From: Clostridia bacterium
GTDB lineage: Bacteria > Bacillota > Clostridia > Oscillospirales > Acutalibacteraceae
NCBI GenBank assembly: GCA_029098305.1
Contig: JAQXOB010000001.1
Coordinates: 1 to 64,000, forward strand
Reading direction: 5' to 3'
Length of the DNA stretch: 64,000 nucleotides
The notes under the pieces were generated by a model that worked only from the letters and a program-made list of their open reading frames with translations, ran no database searches and was not told the origin of the DNA. This document shows positions 1 through 9,660 of the stretch, piece after piece; position 1 is the first letter of the stretch, and each line of letters starts with the position of its first letter. The position numbers and the translations under genes were made by a program.

Positions 1-39
1 GTCATCCAACGTCATGTGTTTATACTTTTTTTCTTTCAT
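1..39 (-). CDS. IS30-like family transposase, N-terminal fragment (cut by window start)
   Basis: Reverse strand from 39 reads MKEKKYKHMTLDD, resembling the N-terminus of IS30-family transposases (KYKHLTLEDRIEIQ...); GGAGG-type RBS just upstream at about 48-55. Confidence 0.6.
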   Translation of the reverse strand, partial: MKEKKYKHMTLDD

Positions 40-125
40 TGTCTGGGACCTCCTTCCCAGACTTAAGTCTACCACAAATCTTTTCCCACATTAAATTCCA
101 CCTCAACTTCCACTGTGGAACTTAC
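1..125 (-). mobile_element. Probable end of an IS30-like insertion sequence; outer boundary uncertain
   Basis: Transposase N-terminus plus noncoding end containing palindrome ttccactgtggaa (108-120); boundary is a guess. Confidence 0.35.
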
Positions 126-175
126 TTTGGGAATTAACTAATCTGAAAATCAAGCCATTATTTTTCTAAAACATA

Positions 176-204
176 TTGAAAGCATTATAAAAAGCTGATA
201 TAAT
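176..204 (+). promoter_or_regulatory. SigA-type promoter for yajC
   Basis: TTGAAA (176-181), 17 bp spacer, TATAAT (199-204). Confidence 0.7.
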
Positions 205-236
205 ATTTTAGCTTAATAAAAAATCGGAGGTAAAAT

Positions 237-671
237 ATGAATTTACACTTACTTGGCATCAAGTTTGCAGGCGAAGCAGCCGGTGCAGCTAATGCTGCTG
301 ACGCAGCAGGACAAACAGGAGGTAGCTATACTATTCTTATAATCTATGCTGTTATAATTGCTGCTTTCTATTTCATTCTTATCAGACCACAGTCAAAGAA
401 GAAAAAACAAGAAGAGGCAATGCGCAACAATCTGGAGATTGGCGATGAGATTACAACAATCGGCGGAATCATGGGCAAAGTTGTCAGCATTAAAGATGAT
501 GACACTGACTCTATCGTTATCGAAACATCATCTAATCGTACTCATATCCGTATCAAGCGCTGGGCTATCTCTTCTATCGACACAGTTAAAGAACTGCCTG
601 CAAAAACAAATGAAAAAAGCGAGAAAAAATCTTTCTTTAGCAGAAAGAAGAAGGACGACATAGAAAAATAA
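237..671 (+). CDS. yajC: Preprotein translocase subunit YajC
   Basis: Single TM then FILIRPQSKKKKQEEAMRNNLEIGDEITTIGGIMGKVVSI, classic YajC; RBS ggagg. Confidence 0.93.
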   Translation: MNLHLLGIKFAGEAAGAANAADAAGQTGGSYTILIIYAVIIAAFYFILIRPQSKKKKQEEAMRNNLEIGDEITTIGGIMGKVVSIKDDDTDSIVIETSSNRTHIRIKRWAISSIDTVKELPAKTNEKSEKKSFFSRKKKDDIEK

Positions 672-683
672 TAACAAAAATTC

Positions 684-727
684 ACCGACAAATTGAGTTT
701 TATTCGCTCGTTTGTCGGTTTTTCTTT
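684..727 (+). terminator. Rho-independent terminator after yajC
   Basis: accgacaaa...tttgtcggt followed by T-rich tract. Confidence 0.8.
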
Positions 728-1218
728 TATGAAGTTTTTTTGAGCATTATTTCAAGCTTGTCAGAATATATGCTTCTGATTGCACCGGTGGTGCTGTCTA
801 TCTCTATTGTATAGGTGGTAGCATTATGGTCTACTTTATATTTTGATATATTTTCTGTGCTTTCTGTCTCGGTTGCGTTGCCTTGCTCTATCAACTTAAA
901 AATATCTATCAGCAAAGCTATGGGAGAGTCTTTTGAAAAAGGTGTGCCGTTGCATTTTCGACTTAACTCACCCATTGTAATTTCATACACACCGCCATTT
1001 ATCTTCACATCAAATCCCTTGGCATACTCAGGCTCGTTATATGTAAATGTAATATTGTTTGAGTTTAAGTATGTTAATACGCCTGAGATTTGAAGCTCAT
1101 CTGAACTTATGGACACTGAATAGGTGTTGCTTATATCAGGATATGTGGCGATGGCGTCGCTACTACTACATCCAGCCAAAAATATTATAGCAAATAGGCA
1201 AAAAAAGATTTTTTTCAA
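727..1218 (-). CDS. Putative lipoprotein of unknown function
   Basis: Lipobox LAGC in MKKIFFCLFAIIFLAGCSSS. Confidence 0.75.
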   Translation of the reverse strand: MKKIFFCLFAIIFLAGCSSSDAIATYPDISNTYSVSISSDELQISGVLTYLNSNNITFTYNEPEYAKGFDVKINGGVYEITMGELSRKCNGTPFSKDSPIALLIDIFKLIEQGNATETESTENISKYKVDHNATTYTIEIDSTTGAIRSIYSDKLEIMLKKTS

Positions 1219-1295
1219 TAATATTCTTCCTCTCTCCTGTCTTTCGTCATATCCATATTATGATATTAAATCTGTAAATATGTATTAAGAAATAT

Positions 1296-1330
1296 AAAAA
1301 GCTCCGTGTGACAACCAATGCACACGGAGC
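1296..1330 (-). terminator. Rho-independent terminator after aquaporin gene
   Basis: gctccgtgtg/cacacggagc stem; U-tract on minus strand. Confidence 0.75.
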
Positions 1331-1374
1331 CCAAATATTTTTGATTATGTGGATTTATTCCTTTTTAAGATGGA

Positions 1375-2037
1375 TTATTTTTTATTTTCACTTGATAAAA
1401 ACTTATAAACAAATGCTGCAAGTGTTGCACCAACAAGCGGAGCAACAATGAACACCCATAGGCATGAGAGAGCTTCTCCGCCTACAAATATTGCAGGTCC
1501 AAAGCTTCTGGCAGGGTTAACTGAAGTTCCTGTAATAGCAATACCAAATATATGTACTAAAGTGAGAGATAAGCCTATTACAGCACCAGCTACGCTTTGA
1601 TATTCTTTCTTAGAGGTAACACCCAATATAGTGATAACAAATACAAAAGTCAAGATAATTTCAACCAAGATAGATGTTGTGAGTCCACGTGAAATATTAT
1701 TTGCACCCAAGCCACTCTCGATTTTAAAACGAAGTGCAAGTCCACCTGCACCAGCTGTGGCTCCTAAAAACTGAGCTATAACATATCCAATAAAATCTTT
1801 TACGTTCATCTTACCGCTAATAAGCATAGCCAATGATACAGCAGGGTTAATATGACATCCTGAAATATTACCAATAGAATACGCCATAGCAACTATAACC
1901 AAACCAAATGCCACAGCGGTAAGAATATAGCCACCTATGTATTCGCCGCAGTTTGTAATAACAGCTGTTCCACACGCCATAAAGACCAGAACAAAGGTAC
2001 CAATAAATTCCGCAATATACTTTTTTAATGAGCTCAT
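1375..2037 (-). CDS. MIP family channel (aquaporin Z-like)
   Basis: Two NPA motifs (HINPAVS, SVNPARS); TLVHIFGI aligns with AqpZ His of the selectivity filter. Confidence 0.9.
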   Translation of the reverse strand: MSSLKKYIAEFIGTFVLVFMACGTAVITNCGEYIGGYILTAVAFGLVIVAMAYSIGNISGCHINPAVSLAMLISGKMNVKDFIGYVIAQFLGATAGAGGLALRFKIESGLGANNISRGLTTSILVEIILTFVFVITILGVTSKKEYQSVAGAVIGLSLTLVHIFGIAITGTSVNPARSFGPAIFVGGEALSCLWVFIVAPLVGATLAAFVYKFLSSENKK

Positions 2038-2328
2038 AAATTACCTCCTGAAAATTGATAGGAAAAATCCACAAATAATATACACAGCCTAGAACAAGCA
2101 TCTAGTAAATGTATATTATACCATGCAATGTCATTATACTATTTTATTTTTAATAAATCAATACAAAATTTATTAAATTTCTAATATTTTTTTGTCAATT
2201 ATATAACATTCGATTTTCTCAATGCATTAATCAAATTCAAGTATCCCGACAGTATGTAAATTTATATCGTATAAAATGCGTCACCATACCAACTAACCAC
2301 TCAAGTTAAGTAAAATCTTTAAAAGTTT

Positions 2329-2808
2329 TTATTGTATTTCGCCTGTATTTTCTAAAAAATCTAAAAATGCAACACAACCGGTTACTATATCACGGTATGT
2401 TTCATCAAATCCTCCGTGGTACCATGGGTCACTGATTGGTATGTTTTGATTATTGTATTCCAATAGCATTTTTATTTTAGTTCCTGCTTTATGCCCTGTT
2501 ATACACTCCATATTACGAATATTCATCTTATCCATACCAATAAGATAGTCATAATAATCATAATCAGAAGCCTTTAACTGTACTGCTCTTTTACCTTCAC
2601 AGCTAATACCATGTTTTTCAAGTTCCTCTCTGGCAGGTGGGTAAACCGGATTTCCTACACCATTCCATATTTCTGCTGTACTGGTAGCTGACGATGAAAT
2701 TTCAAATTGATCGGCAACACCACGTTTTGACACCATATCCTTTAAAATAAATTCTGCCATCGGAGATCTACAAATATTGCCGTGGCAGACAAATAGCACT
2801 TTTATCAT
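2329..2808 (-). CDS. Low-molecular-weight protein-tyrosine phosphatase
   Basis: CHGNICRS (CX5R) and DPWYHGG acid loop. Confidence 0.92.
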   Translation of the reverse strand: MIKVLFVCHGNICRSPMAEFILKDMVSKRGVADQFEISSSATSTAEIWNGVGNPVYPPAREELEKHGISCEGKRAVQLKASDYDYYDYLIGMDKMNIRNMECITGHKAGTKIKMLLEYNNQNIPISDPWYHGGFDETYRDIVTGCVAFLDFLENTGEIQ

Positions 2809-2912
2809 AGGTTTTTCCTCGCTTTCATTGGGGATAGTATTATGCTTATGTTAAGTCAGGACACAAAACTGTAGTATGGCAATAAATATACAACATAACA
2901 GTTATTCCTGAC

Positions 2913-3164
2913 TTACCTTATTTCTTGTTCTAAATCATCAAACTCCGGTGTAGAAAAGAACTCTCCCAAAGTTATTCCTAACCCATCACAAAATTTCTTA
3001 ATTGTAGTTATAGATACATCACGTCTACCATTATCCATCATACTGTATGCAGTAGAAGGAGTAACTCCTGATATGTTTGCTAATTCGTTTAATTTTATGT
3101 TTCTTTCCTCACACAATTTTTTAAATCTATCGGTAACAACATCTTTGACATTCATTCTATTCAC
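2913..3164 (-). CDS. XRE family HTH transcriptional regulator
   Basis: LNELANISGVTPSTAYSMMDNGRRDVSITTIKKFCDGLGITLGEFF. Confidence 0.9.
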   Translation of the reverse strand: MNRMNVKDVVTDRFKKLCEERNIKLNELANISGVTPSTAYSMMDNGRRDVSITTIKKFCDGLGITLGEFFSTPEFDDLEQEIR

Positions 3165-3194
3165 CTCAAAAATATTGTACGAAATGTTACATTG

Positions 3195-3237
3195 TTGCGT
3201 ATACGCACTTGCGTAATCTTTTGAATAATGTTATAAT
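3195..3237. promoter_or_regulatory. Divergent promoter/operator region of the XRE regulator
   Basis: Perfect palindrome TGCGTATACGCA (3196-3207); + strand TTGCGT (3209-3214)-17 bp-TATAAT (3232-3237). Confidence 0.55.
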
Positions 3238-3272
3238 AATTTAAAATAGTTATATGTTTTGAGGTGTTTAGA

Positions 3273-3491
3273 ATGAAATGCGAAAACAGCTTTTGTATTT
3301 ATCAATTCAAAAGTGAATGTTTGCTCGATAAAGTTGATATAGATAGTTTGGGAATGTGCACAGAATGTATATATCCTGATATTGATGAAGAAATTTTAAA
3401 TAGAGCAAAATTAAAACTTCTAAGAAATTATAAAAAACAGATAATAATTGAACGTTTAGTTTTGTCTTGGTGTAGTGCAAGTAAAGCATAA
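3273..3491 (+). CDS. Small Cys-rich protein, putative metal-binding, unknown function
   Basis: ATG 3273 preceded by gaggtg RBS; MKCENSFCIYQFKSECLLDKVDIDSLGMCTECIY; the listed ORF start 3264 is upstream. Confidence 0.65.
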   Translation: MKCENSFCIYQFKSECLLDKVDIDSLGMCTECIYPDIDEEILNRAKLKLLRNYKKQIIIERLVLSWCSASKA

Positions 3492-3679
3492 AAAGGTAGA
3501 GTTAAAACCAAATGTCCTCGTCGGAAAAAAATACCTGTTTAGCATAGAAACCGAAAATCTATCTTTTTATGATAAGCGAACTTTGGAGAGAATTATATAT
3601 AAGACTTCAAAAATTGTTTTCCTTTATCTGCTTTTTATGGTAGAATTATTAAGAAGAATTCATAAAAAGGAGAAAACAT

Positions 3680-5371
3680 ATGAGAAAAATAATTGCATCA
3701 GTATTATGCATTTCGATTTTACTATCACTAAGCTCTTGTATTTTTAGAAGTCGTAAAATAACAGATAATAAACTGCCAGACACCCCATTTTCATCACAAC
3801 CTGTTGATACAAACTTCACGCCTTTGGTTGATGGAGATTATTTTCCAGAGTATTCCGGAGGTGACACTAAGTTTGATGATATGAAGCTGCAAGAAGTAGA
3901 CGAAGACGAGTTTAACCGTCTTTGTGATGAGCTGGAGGCTTATGCCGAAACCAATGACAGCGAAGGCTTTATGCAGAAATATAACCACCTGAACGAAATG
4001 CTACATACAATTGTAACAAACTATAATTTGCTTGAAATTATGAATTATCAAGATCCATCTGACGAAGAAATCTCCGACAAATGCTATGAGGAATCTGTGT
4101 TTGCCATAGCCGCACAGACCGCCCTCACCATTGCATTAAAAAGCGTGCTTGAGAGCGAACACAGTGCCGTAGCAAATGACATTTCTGAAGAAATCAGAGA
4201 ATATGCCTTAAGCTATGATGAAGAAAACTCAGAAGAAAACAACAAATTACTCGATAAAGAAACTGAATTAACATTAAAATACGGCGAGCTTATGATTGCT
4301 GACGAGATCGATCCGTATCAGATTGGAGAGGTATATCTAGACTTAGTAGAAACTCGTAAACAGATAGCAACACTTAACGGCTATGACAGCTATGCTGAAT
4401 ATGCCTACGAGAATGTATTTGGTAGAAATTATACTCCTGATGATGTGAGTGCATTGTGCGAGAGCGTGAAAAACGATATCGTACCTTATTATCTGGAACA
4501 TATTGACGAAATTGAAGATGCAGAAGCCACATTAAGTTATTCAGAACTTGATGTATCTTCAGCAAGAATAAAGGATATGATGGAATATGGTGCGAAAAGG
4601 CTTTCATCAGAGGTTATTGACGCTTATAATACTCTCATTGATCTCAATCTGAATGATATTGAACCAAGTATGACAAAAAATAATACGGGCTTTACAACAT
4701 ACATCACAAACTACAAGGAGCCTTTTATATTTAATTCACCATATGAAAACTATCTTGATTATACCACTATGTTTCACGAGTTTGGACACTTCGTGTCATC
4801 ATATTATAATCCCGAAGACTCTGTGTGGGGATATTGTGACTATGATCTTGCAGAGCTACAGTCACAAGGCATGGAGGTTATATTCACATTATTTTATGAT
4901 GAGATTTTTGGCGAATACTCAGTGGAAGCCAAGCAATCTACCATTGGTAATCTGATGCGCTCTGTGATAGAGGGATGTATTTATGATGAATTTCAGCGTA
5001 GAGTGTTTGAGGAGAAAAACCTGACAACAACGCGTGTGTGTGAAATATTCTATGAAACTGCTGAAAGCTATGGCTATGAGGATATGCTATATTATGGCGA
5101 ATACGATTGGATGCTTATTTCACACAACTTTGAGAGTGCATTTTATTATGTTAGCTATGCAGTGTCGGCACTATCGGCTCTGGAAATAGCCGCACTCATT
5201 CCAAATGGTGAAAAAGAAGCCGCAGAAACATATATGAAGGCACTATCCTTGCCTATCGGAGAATACTCCTTTACTGGGGCGTTAGAGGAAATCGGGCTCG
5301 ATAATTTATTTGATGACAACATCGGAGACAGCTTGATTAATAATATTGATAAGCTGGATTACTTTAGTTAA
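3680..5371 (+). CDS. M3 family metallopeptidase (oligoendopeptidase-like), lipoprotein
   Basis: Lipobox LSLSSC; zinc motif HEFGH; RBS aaggag. Confidence 0.85.
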   Translation: MRKIIASVLCISILLSLSSCIFRSRKITDNKLPDTPFSSQPVDTNFTPLVDGDYFPEYSGGDTKFDDMKLQEVDEDEFNRLCDELEAYAETNDSEGFMQKYNHLNEMLHTIVTNYNLLEIMNYQDPSDEEISDKCYEESVFAIAAQTALTIALKSVLESEHSAVANDISEEIREYALSYDEENSEENNKLLDKETELTLKYGELMIADEIDPYQIGEVYLDLVETRKQIATLNGYDSYAEYAYENVFGRNYTPDDVSALCESVKNDIVPYYLEHIDEIEDAEATLSYSELDVSSARIKDMMEYGAKRLSSEVIDAYNTLIDLNLNDIEPSMTKNNTGFTTYITNYKEPFIFNSPYENYLDYTTMFHEFGHFVSSYYNPEDSVWGYCDYDLAELQSQGMEVIFTLFYDEIFGEYSVEAKQSTIGNLMRSVIEGCIYDEFQRRVFEEKNLTTTRVCEIFYETAESYGYEDMLYYGEYDWMLISHNFESAFYYVSYAVSALSALEIAALIPNGEKEAAETYMKALSLPIGEYSFTGALEEIGLDNLFDDNIGDSLINNIDKLDYFS

Positions 5372-5380
5372 TAATATAAT

Positions 5381-5422
5381 AAAGGCAGTATTACTCCCAA
5401 CTTAAAGTAATACTGCCTTTTA
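5381..5422. terminator. Bidirectional Rho-independent terminator
   Basis: aaaggcagtatta...taatactgccttt between convergent genes. Confidence 0.85.
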
Positions 5423-5439
5423 ATTTAGATATTTACAAA

Positions 5440-6258
5440 TTAGTTTTTCTTAGCCTTGTTTTTGCCAAATACTACAAACAAAAGCACAGCACCCACAAAG
5501 AAAAATCCCACTGCGATACCAAGACCAACAAAATTCACATTACTTATGCCAGTCACGCTGAATGTGCCGTCTTCTGCCTGAAGCTTGCTGAATATCATTG
5601 CAATAGCAAACATTGATGAAACAACCATAATAACCAATGCGATAGCTCTTGGCAAGGAAAAATTGCCCTTTGATGTACTTTTAACCGCAGAAACTCTATT
5701 GCCCTTTAGATTGATAAGCTTAGAAAGTCCGATAGCAGCTGCAAATGTTGCTATTATTTCAGGAATCATATATGCCGCATTATAAGCTATGGTATAAATC
5801 CATGCATCCTTAGCAGGTGCAGAGAGATCACGCCATACTGCATAGCCACTTATTGTATGGCACGCATAGCGGAACAATCCGGATATAACCACTGAGATAC
5901 CCAATGCTGTGGTCTGGCTCATCTTCGACTTAGAAAGCAAACCTGCAAAGGAATAACCGCAAAACGCAATCAAATAATCAAGCACGATGATAAGCACAAC
6001 CGCTGTGGCAGATGTGGCATATGAAAAATTATCTGAACCTAAAATCATCTGAACCAGTGCGTATACAAGTGATACAATAAGTCCTTTTGGAAAACCATAT
6101 CTATAAGCCACAAAGGCTATAGGCAACATACTGCAAATTGTTACACTGCCACCATATGGCATATCAATAAGCTTTAGCACACTAAGCACAGTGGCAAGCG
6201 CAACCATGATTGCACTTTCGGTTAAAAACAGAACCGTACTTCTTTTTGTTGAATTCAA
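5440..6258 (-). CDS. thiT: Energy-coupled thiamine transporter ThiT
   Basis: ThiT-like membrane protein downstream of a TPP riboswitch; likely TTG start at 6258 with AAGGGAG RBS (the listed ORF start 6333 overlaps the terminator of the riboswitch). Confidence 0.85.
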   Translation of the reverse strand: MNSTKRSTVLFLTESAIMVALATVLSVLKLIDMPYGGSVTICSMLPIAFVAYRYGFPKGLIVSLVYALVQMILGSDNFSYATSATAVVLIIVLDYLIAFCGYSFAGLLSKSKMSQTTALGISVVISGLFRYACHTISGYAVWRDLSAPAKDAWIYTIAYNAAYMIPEIIATFAAAIGLSKLINLKGNRVSAVKSTSKGNFSLPRAIALVIMVVSSMFAIAMIFSKLQAEDGTFSVTGISNVNFVGLGIAVGFFFVGAVLLFVVFGKNKAKKN

Positions 6259-6283
6259 AATAAATCTCCCTTTCATAATATTC

Positions 6284-6321
6284 AAAAATAAGCTCCCTGA
6301 TGCGACACATCTAGAGAGCTT
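6284..6321 (-). terminator. Intrinsic terminator, expression platform of the TPP riboswitch
   Basis: Minus strand aagctctct...agggagctt then attttt. Confidence 0.75.
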
Positions 6322-6345
6322 AAAAAAATGCAAATCAATCTCAAA

Positions 6346-6420
6346 ACTCCCTACGTCGGCATTGTCCGAATCAGGTTAAAGGGTATAATCTCAGCCCATG
6401 TAAAAACGTGCACCCCTGCT
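6346..6420 (-). ncRNA. TPP riboswitch (THI element) aptamer
   Basis: Minus strand GGGGTGCAC...GGGCTGAGATTATACCC...AACCTGATTCGGACAATGCCGACGTAGGGAG. Confidence 0.95.
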
Positions 6421-6501
6421 TAAAAATGAATAATATTAAATTTTTTACTCTAACTATTGTAAACCATATTGAAGACGATTTCAAGTCTTTTTTGGCATAT
6501 T

Positions 6502-6990
6502 TTAGTATCCCAATTCTTCTGTGAGCGATTCGTCCACCATAACCCAGTCTTTTACATCTACAATAGTGTAGCTATCATTGTCATTACGGATGATGACTCG
6601 GCTTATACCCGCATTTATCACGAGTCTTTTGCACATAGAGCAACAGCTTGCATTTTGCACATATTCGCCACTCACAGCATCTTTGCCTACGAGGAACAGC
6701 TCGGCACCTATCATCTCCACACCGGCGGCATTTATTATAGCATTTGCCTCCGCGTGCACACTTCTGCAAAGCTCGTATCTCTGCCCTCTTGGCACGTGCA
6801 TAGCCTCACGTCTGCATTGTCCCAAGTCACAGCAGTTTTTTCTGCCTCTTGGCGCACCCACATAGCCTGTGGAAATTATTCTGTCGTTTTTCACGATTGC
6901 CGCACCATAGTTTCTTCTGAGGCAAGTGCCTCTCTCAAGCACTGTTTCGGCTATATCGAGATAATAATTTATTTTGTCACGTCTTTGCAT
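6502..6990 (-). CDS. dCMP/cytidine deaminase family protein
   Basis: HAEANAI and CSMC zinc-binding motifs. Confidence 0.9.
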   Translation of the reverse strand: MQRRDKINYYLDIAETVLERGTCLRRNYGAAIVKNDRIISTGYVGAPRGRKNCCDLGQCRREAMHVPRGQRYELCRSVHAEANAIINAAGVEMIGAELFLVGKDAVSGEYVQNASCCSMCKRLVINAGISRVIIRNDNDSYTIVDVKDWVMVDESLTEELGY

Positions 6991-7002
6991 AATTAATCCT
7001 CC

Positions 7003-7794
7003 TTACCCATTTATCATCAAAATACAAGAAAAATTACATTCATCTACGCACCTTCCACATCCCGTGCATTTTTCAGGATCTATCTGTGCTTTAAAATCTA
7101 CAATTTCGATTGCGCCTTGTTCACACGCTTTTACACACTTTTTGCAAGCAATACATCCGGCGGTGCAGGCTTTTCTCGTATCGGCACCTTTATCGCAGCT
7201 GGAGCATAATACAACTGCACGCTTTTTAACCGGAACAATACTTATCAGGTGCTTAGGGCAAGCATTAGCACACTCGCCACATCCCATGCATATATTCTGA
7301 TCCACCACTGCAAGCGATGAACATATTTTAATCGCATTCTTTGAGCAAGCCGCCGCACAGTCTCCATAGCCAATGCATCCATATGAGCATGATGTAGCAC
7401 CATTATAAACCTGCATAGCAGAAGCACAGCTTTTTATTCCTGTATATTCTGTTTTTCTTTCGCTTGCTTCGTTATTGCCACGGCATAGCACAATAGCAAC
7501 CCTTTTATCTGCTTTTACAGCGTCTACGCCTAGTATTTTTGATAACTCCATAGCTACTTCATCACCACCGGGTGAACAAAGTCCTACTCGTGCATCACCG
7601 GTGGAGAGTGCCTTGGCATATCCACTGCAACCCGAATAACCGCACGCACCACAGTTTGCACCCGGCAAGGCTTCTTCAAGTTTTTTTGCCTTTTCATCCA
7701 CAGGCACTGCCATTACAATTGATGCAACCACAAGCATAGCAGCCACTACCAAGCCTATGACACCCACAAGCAATATAGCAGAAACTATATCCAT
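7003..7794 (-). CDS. rnfB: RnfABCDGE electron transport complex subunit B
   Basis: N-terminal TM, CGACGYSGC cluster and multiple 4Fe-4S CxxCxxCxxxC motifs. Confidence 0.93.
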   Translation of the reverse strand: MDIVSAILLVGVIGLVVAAMLVVASIVMAVPVDEKAKKLEEALPGANCGACGYSGCSGYAKALSTGDARVGLCSPGGDEVAMELSKILGVDAVKADKRVAIVLCRGNNEASERKTEYTGIKSCASAMQVYNGATSCSYGCIGYGDCAAACSKNAIKICSSLAVVDQNICMGCGECANACPKHLISIVPVKKRAVVLCSSCDKGADTRKACTAGCIACKKCVKACEQGAIEIVDFKAQIDPEKCTGCGRCVDECNFSCILMING

Positions 7795-7818
7795 CTTATA
7801 TACCCCTTAATCATTTAT

Positions 7819-8415
7819 TTATGCTATACCGCTAAATCCCAAGAATGATACAGCCACAAGAGATGCCGCTATCAGCGTGATGGGCAACCCTTTGAGAGAC
7901 TCCGGAATATCGCTGTTTTCTATCCTACTGCGAACTCCTGAAAATATTACCATAGAAACCAAAAATCCCACACCTGCACCAAACGCATTTACCAATGCCT
8001 CTATATAACCATAACTTGCATCAGCTTGCTGTTTTTCTACTACAAGCAATGTTACACCAAGAACAGCACAGTTAGTTGTAATCAGTGGCAGATATATACC
8101 AAGTGAATTATACAATGACGGTATATATTTTTTGAGCACTATCTCGACCAACTGCACTAGACCTGCAATTATTAAAATATATACAAGAGTTTGCATATAT
8201 TCTAAGCCCTTAGGCAACAGCAAATAGAAGTAAACTGGCCATGTAACAGCAGTGGCAAGCACCATAACAAATATAACTGCACTGCTCATTCCTACTGCGG
8301 TATTCAACTTTTTAGATACTCCCAAAAACGGGCATATTCCCAAAAATTTATTTAGTGTATAGTTTTCGGTGAGTATCGCCGCAAGAAAAATACTCACTAG
8401 ATGAGAAGCTCTCAT
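7819..8415 (-). CDS. rnfA: Rnf complex subunit A
   Basis: LTENYTLNKFLGICPFLGVSKKLNTAVGMS; operon context. Confidence 0.93.
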   Translation of the reverse strand: MRASHLVSIFLAAILTENYTLNKFLGICPFLGVSKKLNTAVGMSSAVIFVMVLATAVTWPVYFYLLLPKGLEYMQTLVYILIIAGLVQLVEIVLKKYIPSLYNSLGIYLPLITTNCAVLGVTLLVVEKQQADASYGYIEALVNAFGAGVGFLVSMVIFSGVRSRIENSDIPESLKGLPITLIAASLVAVSFLGFSGIA

Positions 8416-9107
8416 TTGTCACACTCCTCTCTGCCATCACTCTTGCAGATACCATGCATAGGGCAACCCTCACAGCTAGAGGCGTTTTTAGCTGTTTTGC
8501 CATTATTAAGCTTATTAGCCAGTGCTATCAGCATACCAAACACAAAAAAGCCTCCCGGTGGCAACAGAAAAATAATAATCGGATCCATAAAGTTTTTGAG
8601 AATAGGCAATCCGAAGATTGTGCCTGCACCCAAAAGCTCTCGGATAGAGCCCATCAAGAGAAGTGTCGCTGTAAATCCAATACCCATACCAAGACCATCT
8701 GCCATAGATGCCAAAACCCTGTTTTTGCTTGCAAACATCTCAGCACGACCTAAAATAATACAATTAACTACTATAAGCGGTAGATATATACCCAAGGATT
8801 TGTCTATACCCGGTGCAAATGCTTTTACTAGCATCTGTACGATTGTCACAAATCCGGCTATAACTGTTATGTAGGCTGGTATCCTCACTTTATCCGGAAT
8901 CAGATTTCTAAGCAATGATATGGCTGCATTTGAACATACCAAAACCAGCGTAGCGGCTATACCCATGCCTATGGCATTTGATGCAGCTGTGGTGACAGCC
9001 AGTGTGGGACAAGTACCAAGCACCAAACATAACACAGGATTTTCTTTTATAATTCCCTTTGTGATTTCTTGAAGGAGATTCCTGCTCTTAGCCATATTTT
9101 TAATCAC
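8412..9107 (-). CDS. rnfE: Rnf complex subunit E
   Basis: LGTCPTLAVTTAASNAIGMGIAATLVLVCSNAAIS; 4-bp overlap with rnfA. Confidence 0.93.
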   Translation of the reverse strand: MIKNMAKSRNLLQEITKGIIKENPVLCLVLGTCPTLAVTTAASNAIGMGIAATLVLVCSNAAISLLRNLIPDKVRIPAYITVIAGFVTIVQMLVKAFAPGIDKSLGIYLPLIVVNCIILGRAEMFASKNRVLASMADGLGMGIGFTATLLLMGSIRELLGAGTIFGLPILKNFMDPIIIFLLPPGGFFVFGMLIALANKLNNGKTAKNASSCEGCPMHGICKSDGREECDK

Positions 9108-9660
9108 CTTCCCTACTCATTGTTTCAAACTCTGATATGGCAATGTTTACAGCTGATGTTACAGCTTTTGATGTTATGGTAGCACCTGTAATAGCATCAA
9201 TGTTTCCATTTTCTGATGGTGCGCCTTTCACAACACTTAGTTCTCCATTTTCGGGTATTTTTTGCTCATATCTGTGTATAAATTCTTCATTTGTACAGTT
9301 GGCACCTAGACCCGGAGTTTCGCTATGTGATAATATTCTGATTCCTTTGATCTGGCCATCAGGCGCAATGCCTGTCATTACTGATACATCACCGCCATAG
9401 CCCTTAGCCACTGTTTCAAACACATATCCTATGATATCTCCGGAATCATTCAGAGCAACATAATAACTATCTTGGCTTTCAAAGGATTTGGCTTCTGCGA
9501 AAATTTCATATCGCATAGCGTTTGAATTTTCCGCTTCATTCTGTTCTATACGGCTCTTTGTTACTGCGTTTGTAACAGCAAGCAATGCACTGACCACGCA
9601 GCAAATCACAACAAGCGACAAAACAGGAAATAATACATTTTTTACATTTAACTTCTTCAT
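9100..9660 (-). CDS. rnfG: Rnf complex subunit G (FMN-binding)
   Basis: FMN-attachment SGATITSKAV-type motif (DAITGATITSKAVTSAV). Confidence 0.92.
   Translation of the reverse strand: MKKLNVKNVLFPVLSLVVICCVVSALLAVTNAVTKSRIEQNEAENSNAMRYEIFAEAKSFESQDSYYVALNDSGDIIGYVFETVAKGYGGDVSVMTGIAPDGQIKGIRILSHSETPGLGANCTNEEFIHRYEQKIPENGELSVVKGAPSENGNIDAITGATITSKAVTSAVNIAISEFETMSREGD

Noticed and set aside
3475-3747. 90-aa + strand ORF between the Cys-rich gene and the M3 peptidase
   Set aside because: No RBS, low-complexity AT-rich translation, runs into the peptidase start in another frame; likely spurious.
6469-6996. 175-aa + strand ORF
   Set aside because: Antisense to the dCMP deaminase gene, which has clear zinc motifs.
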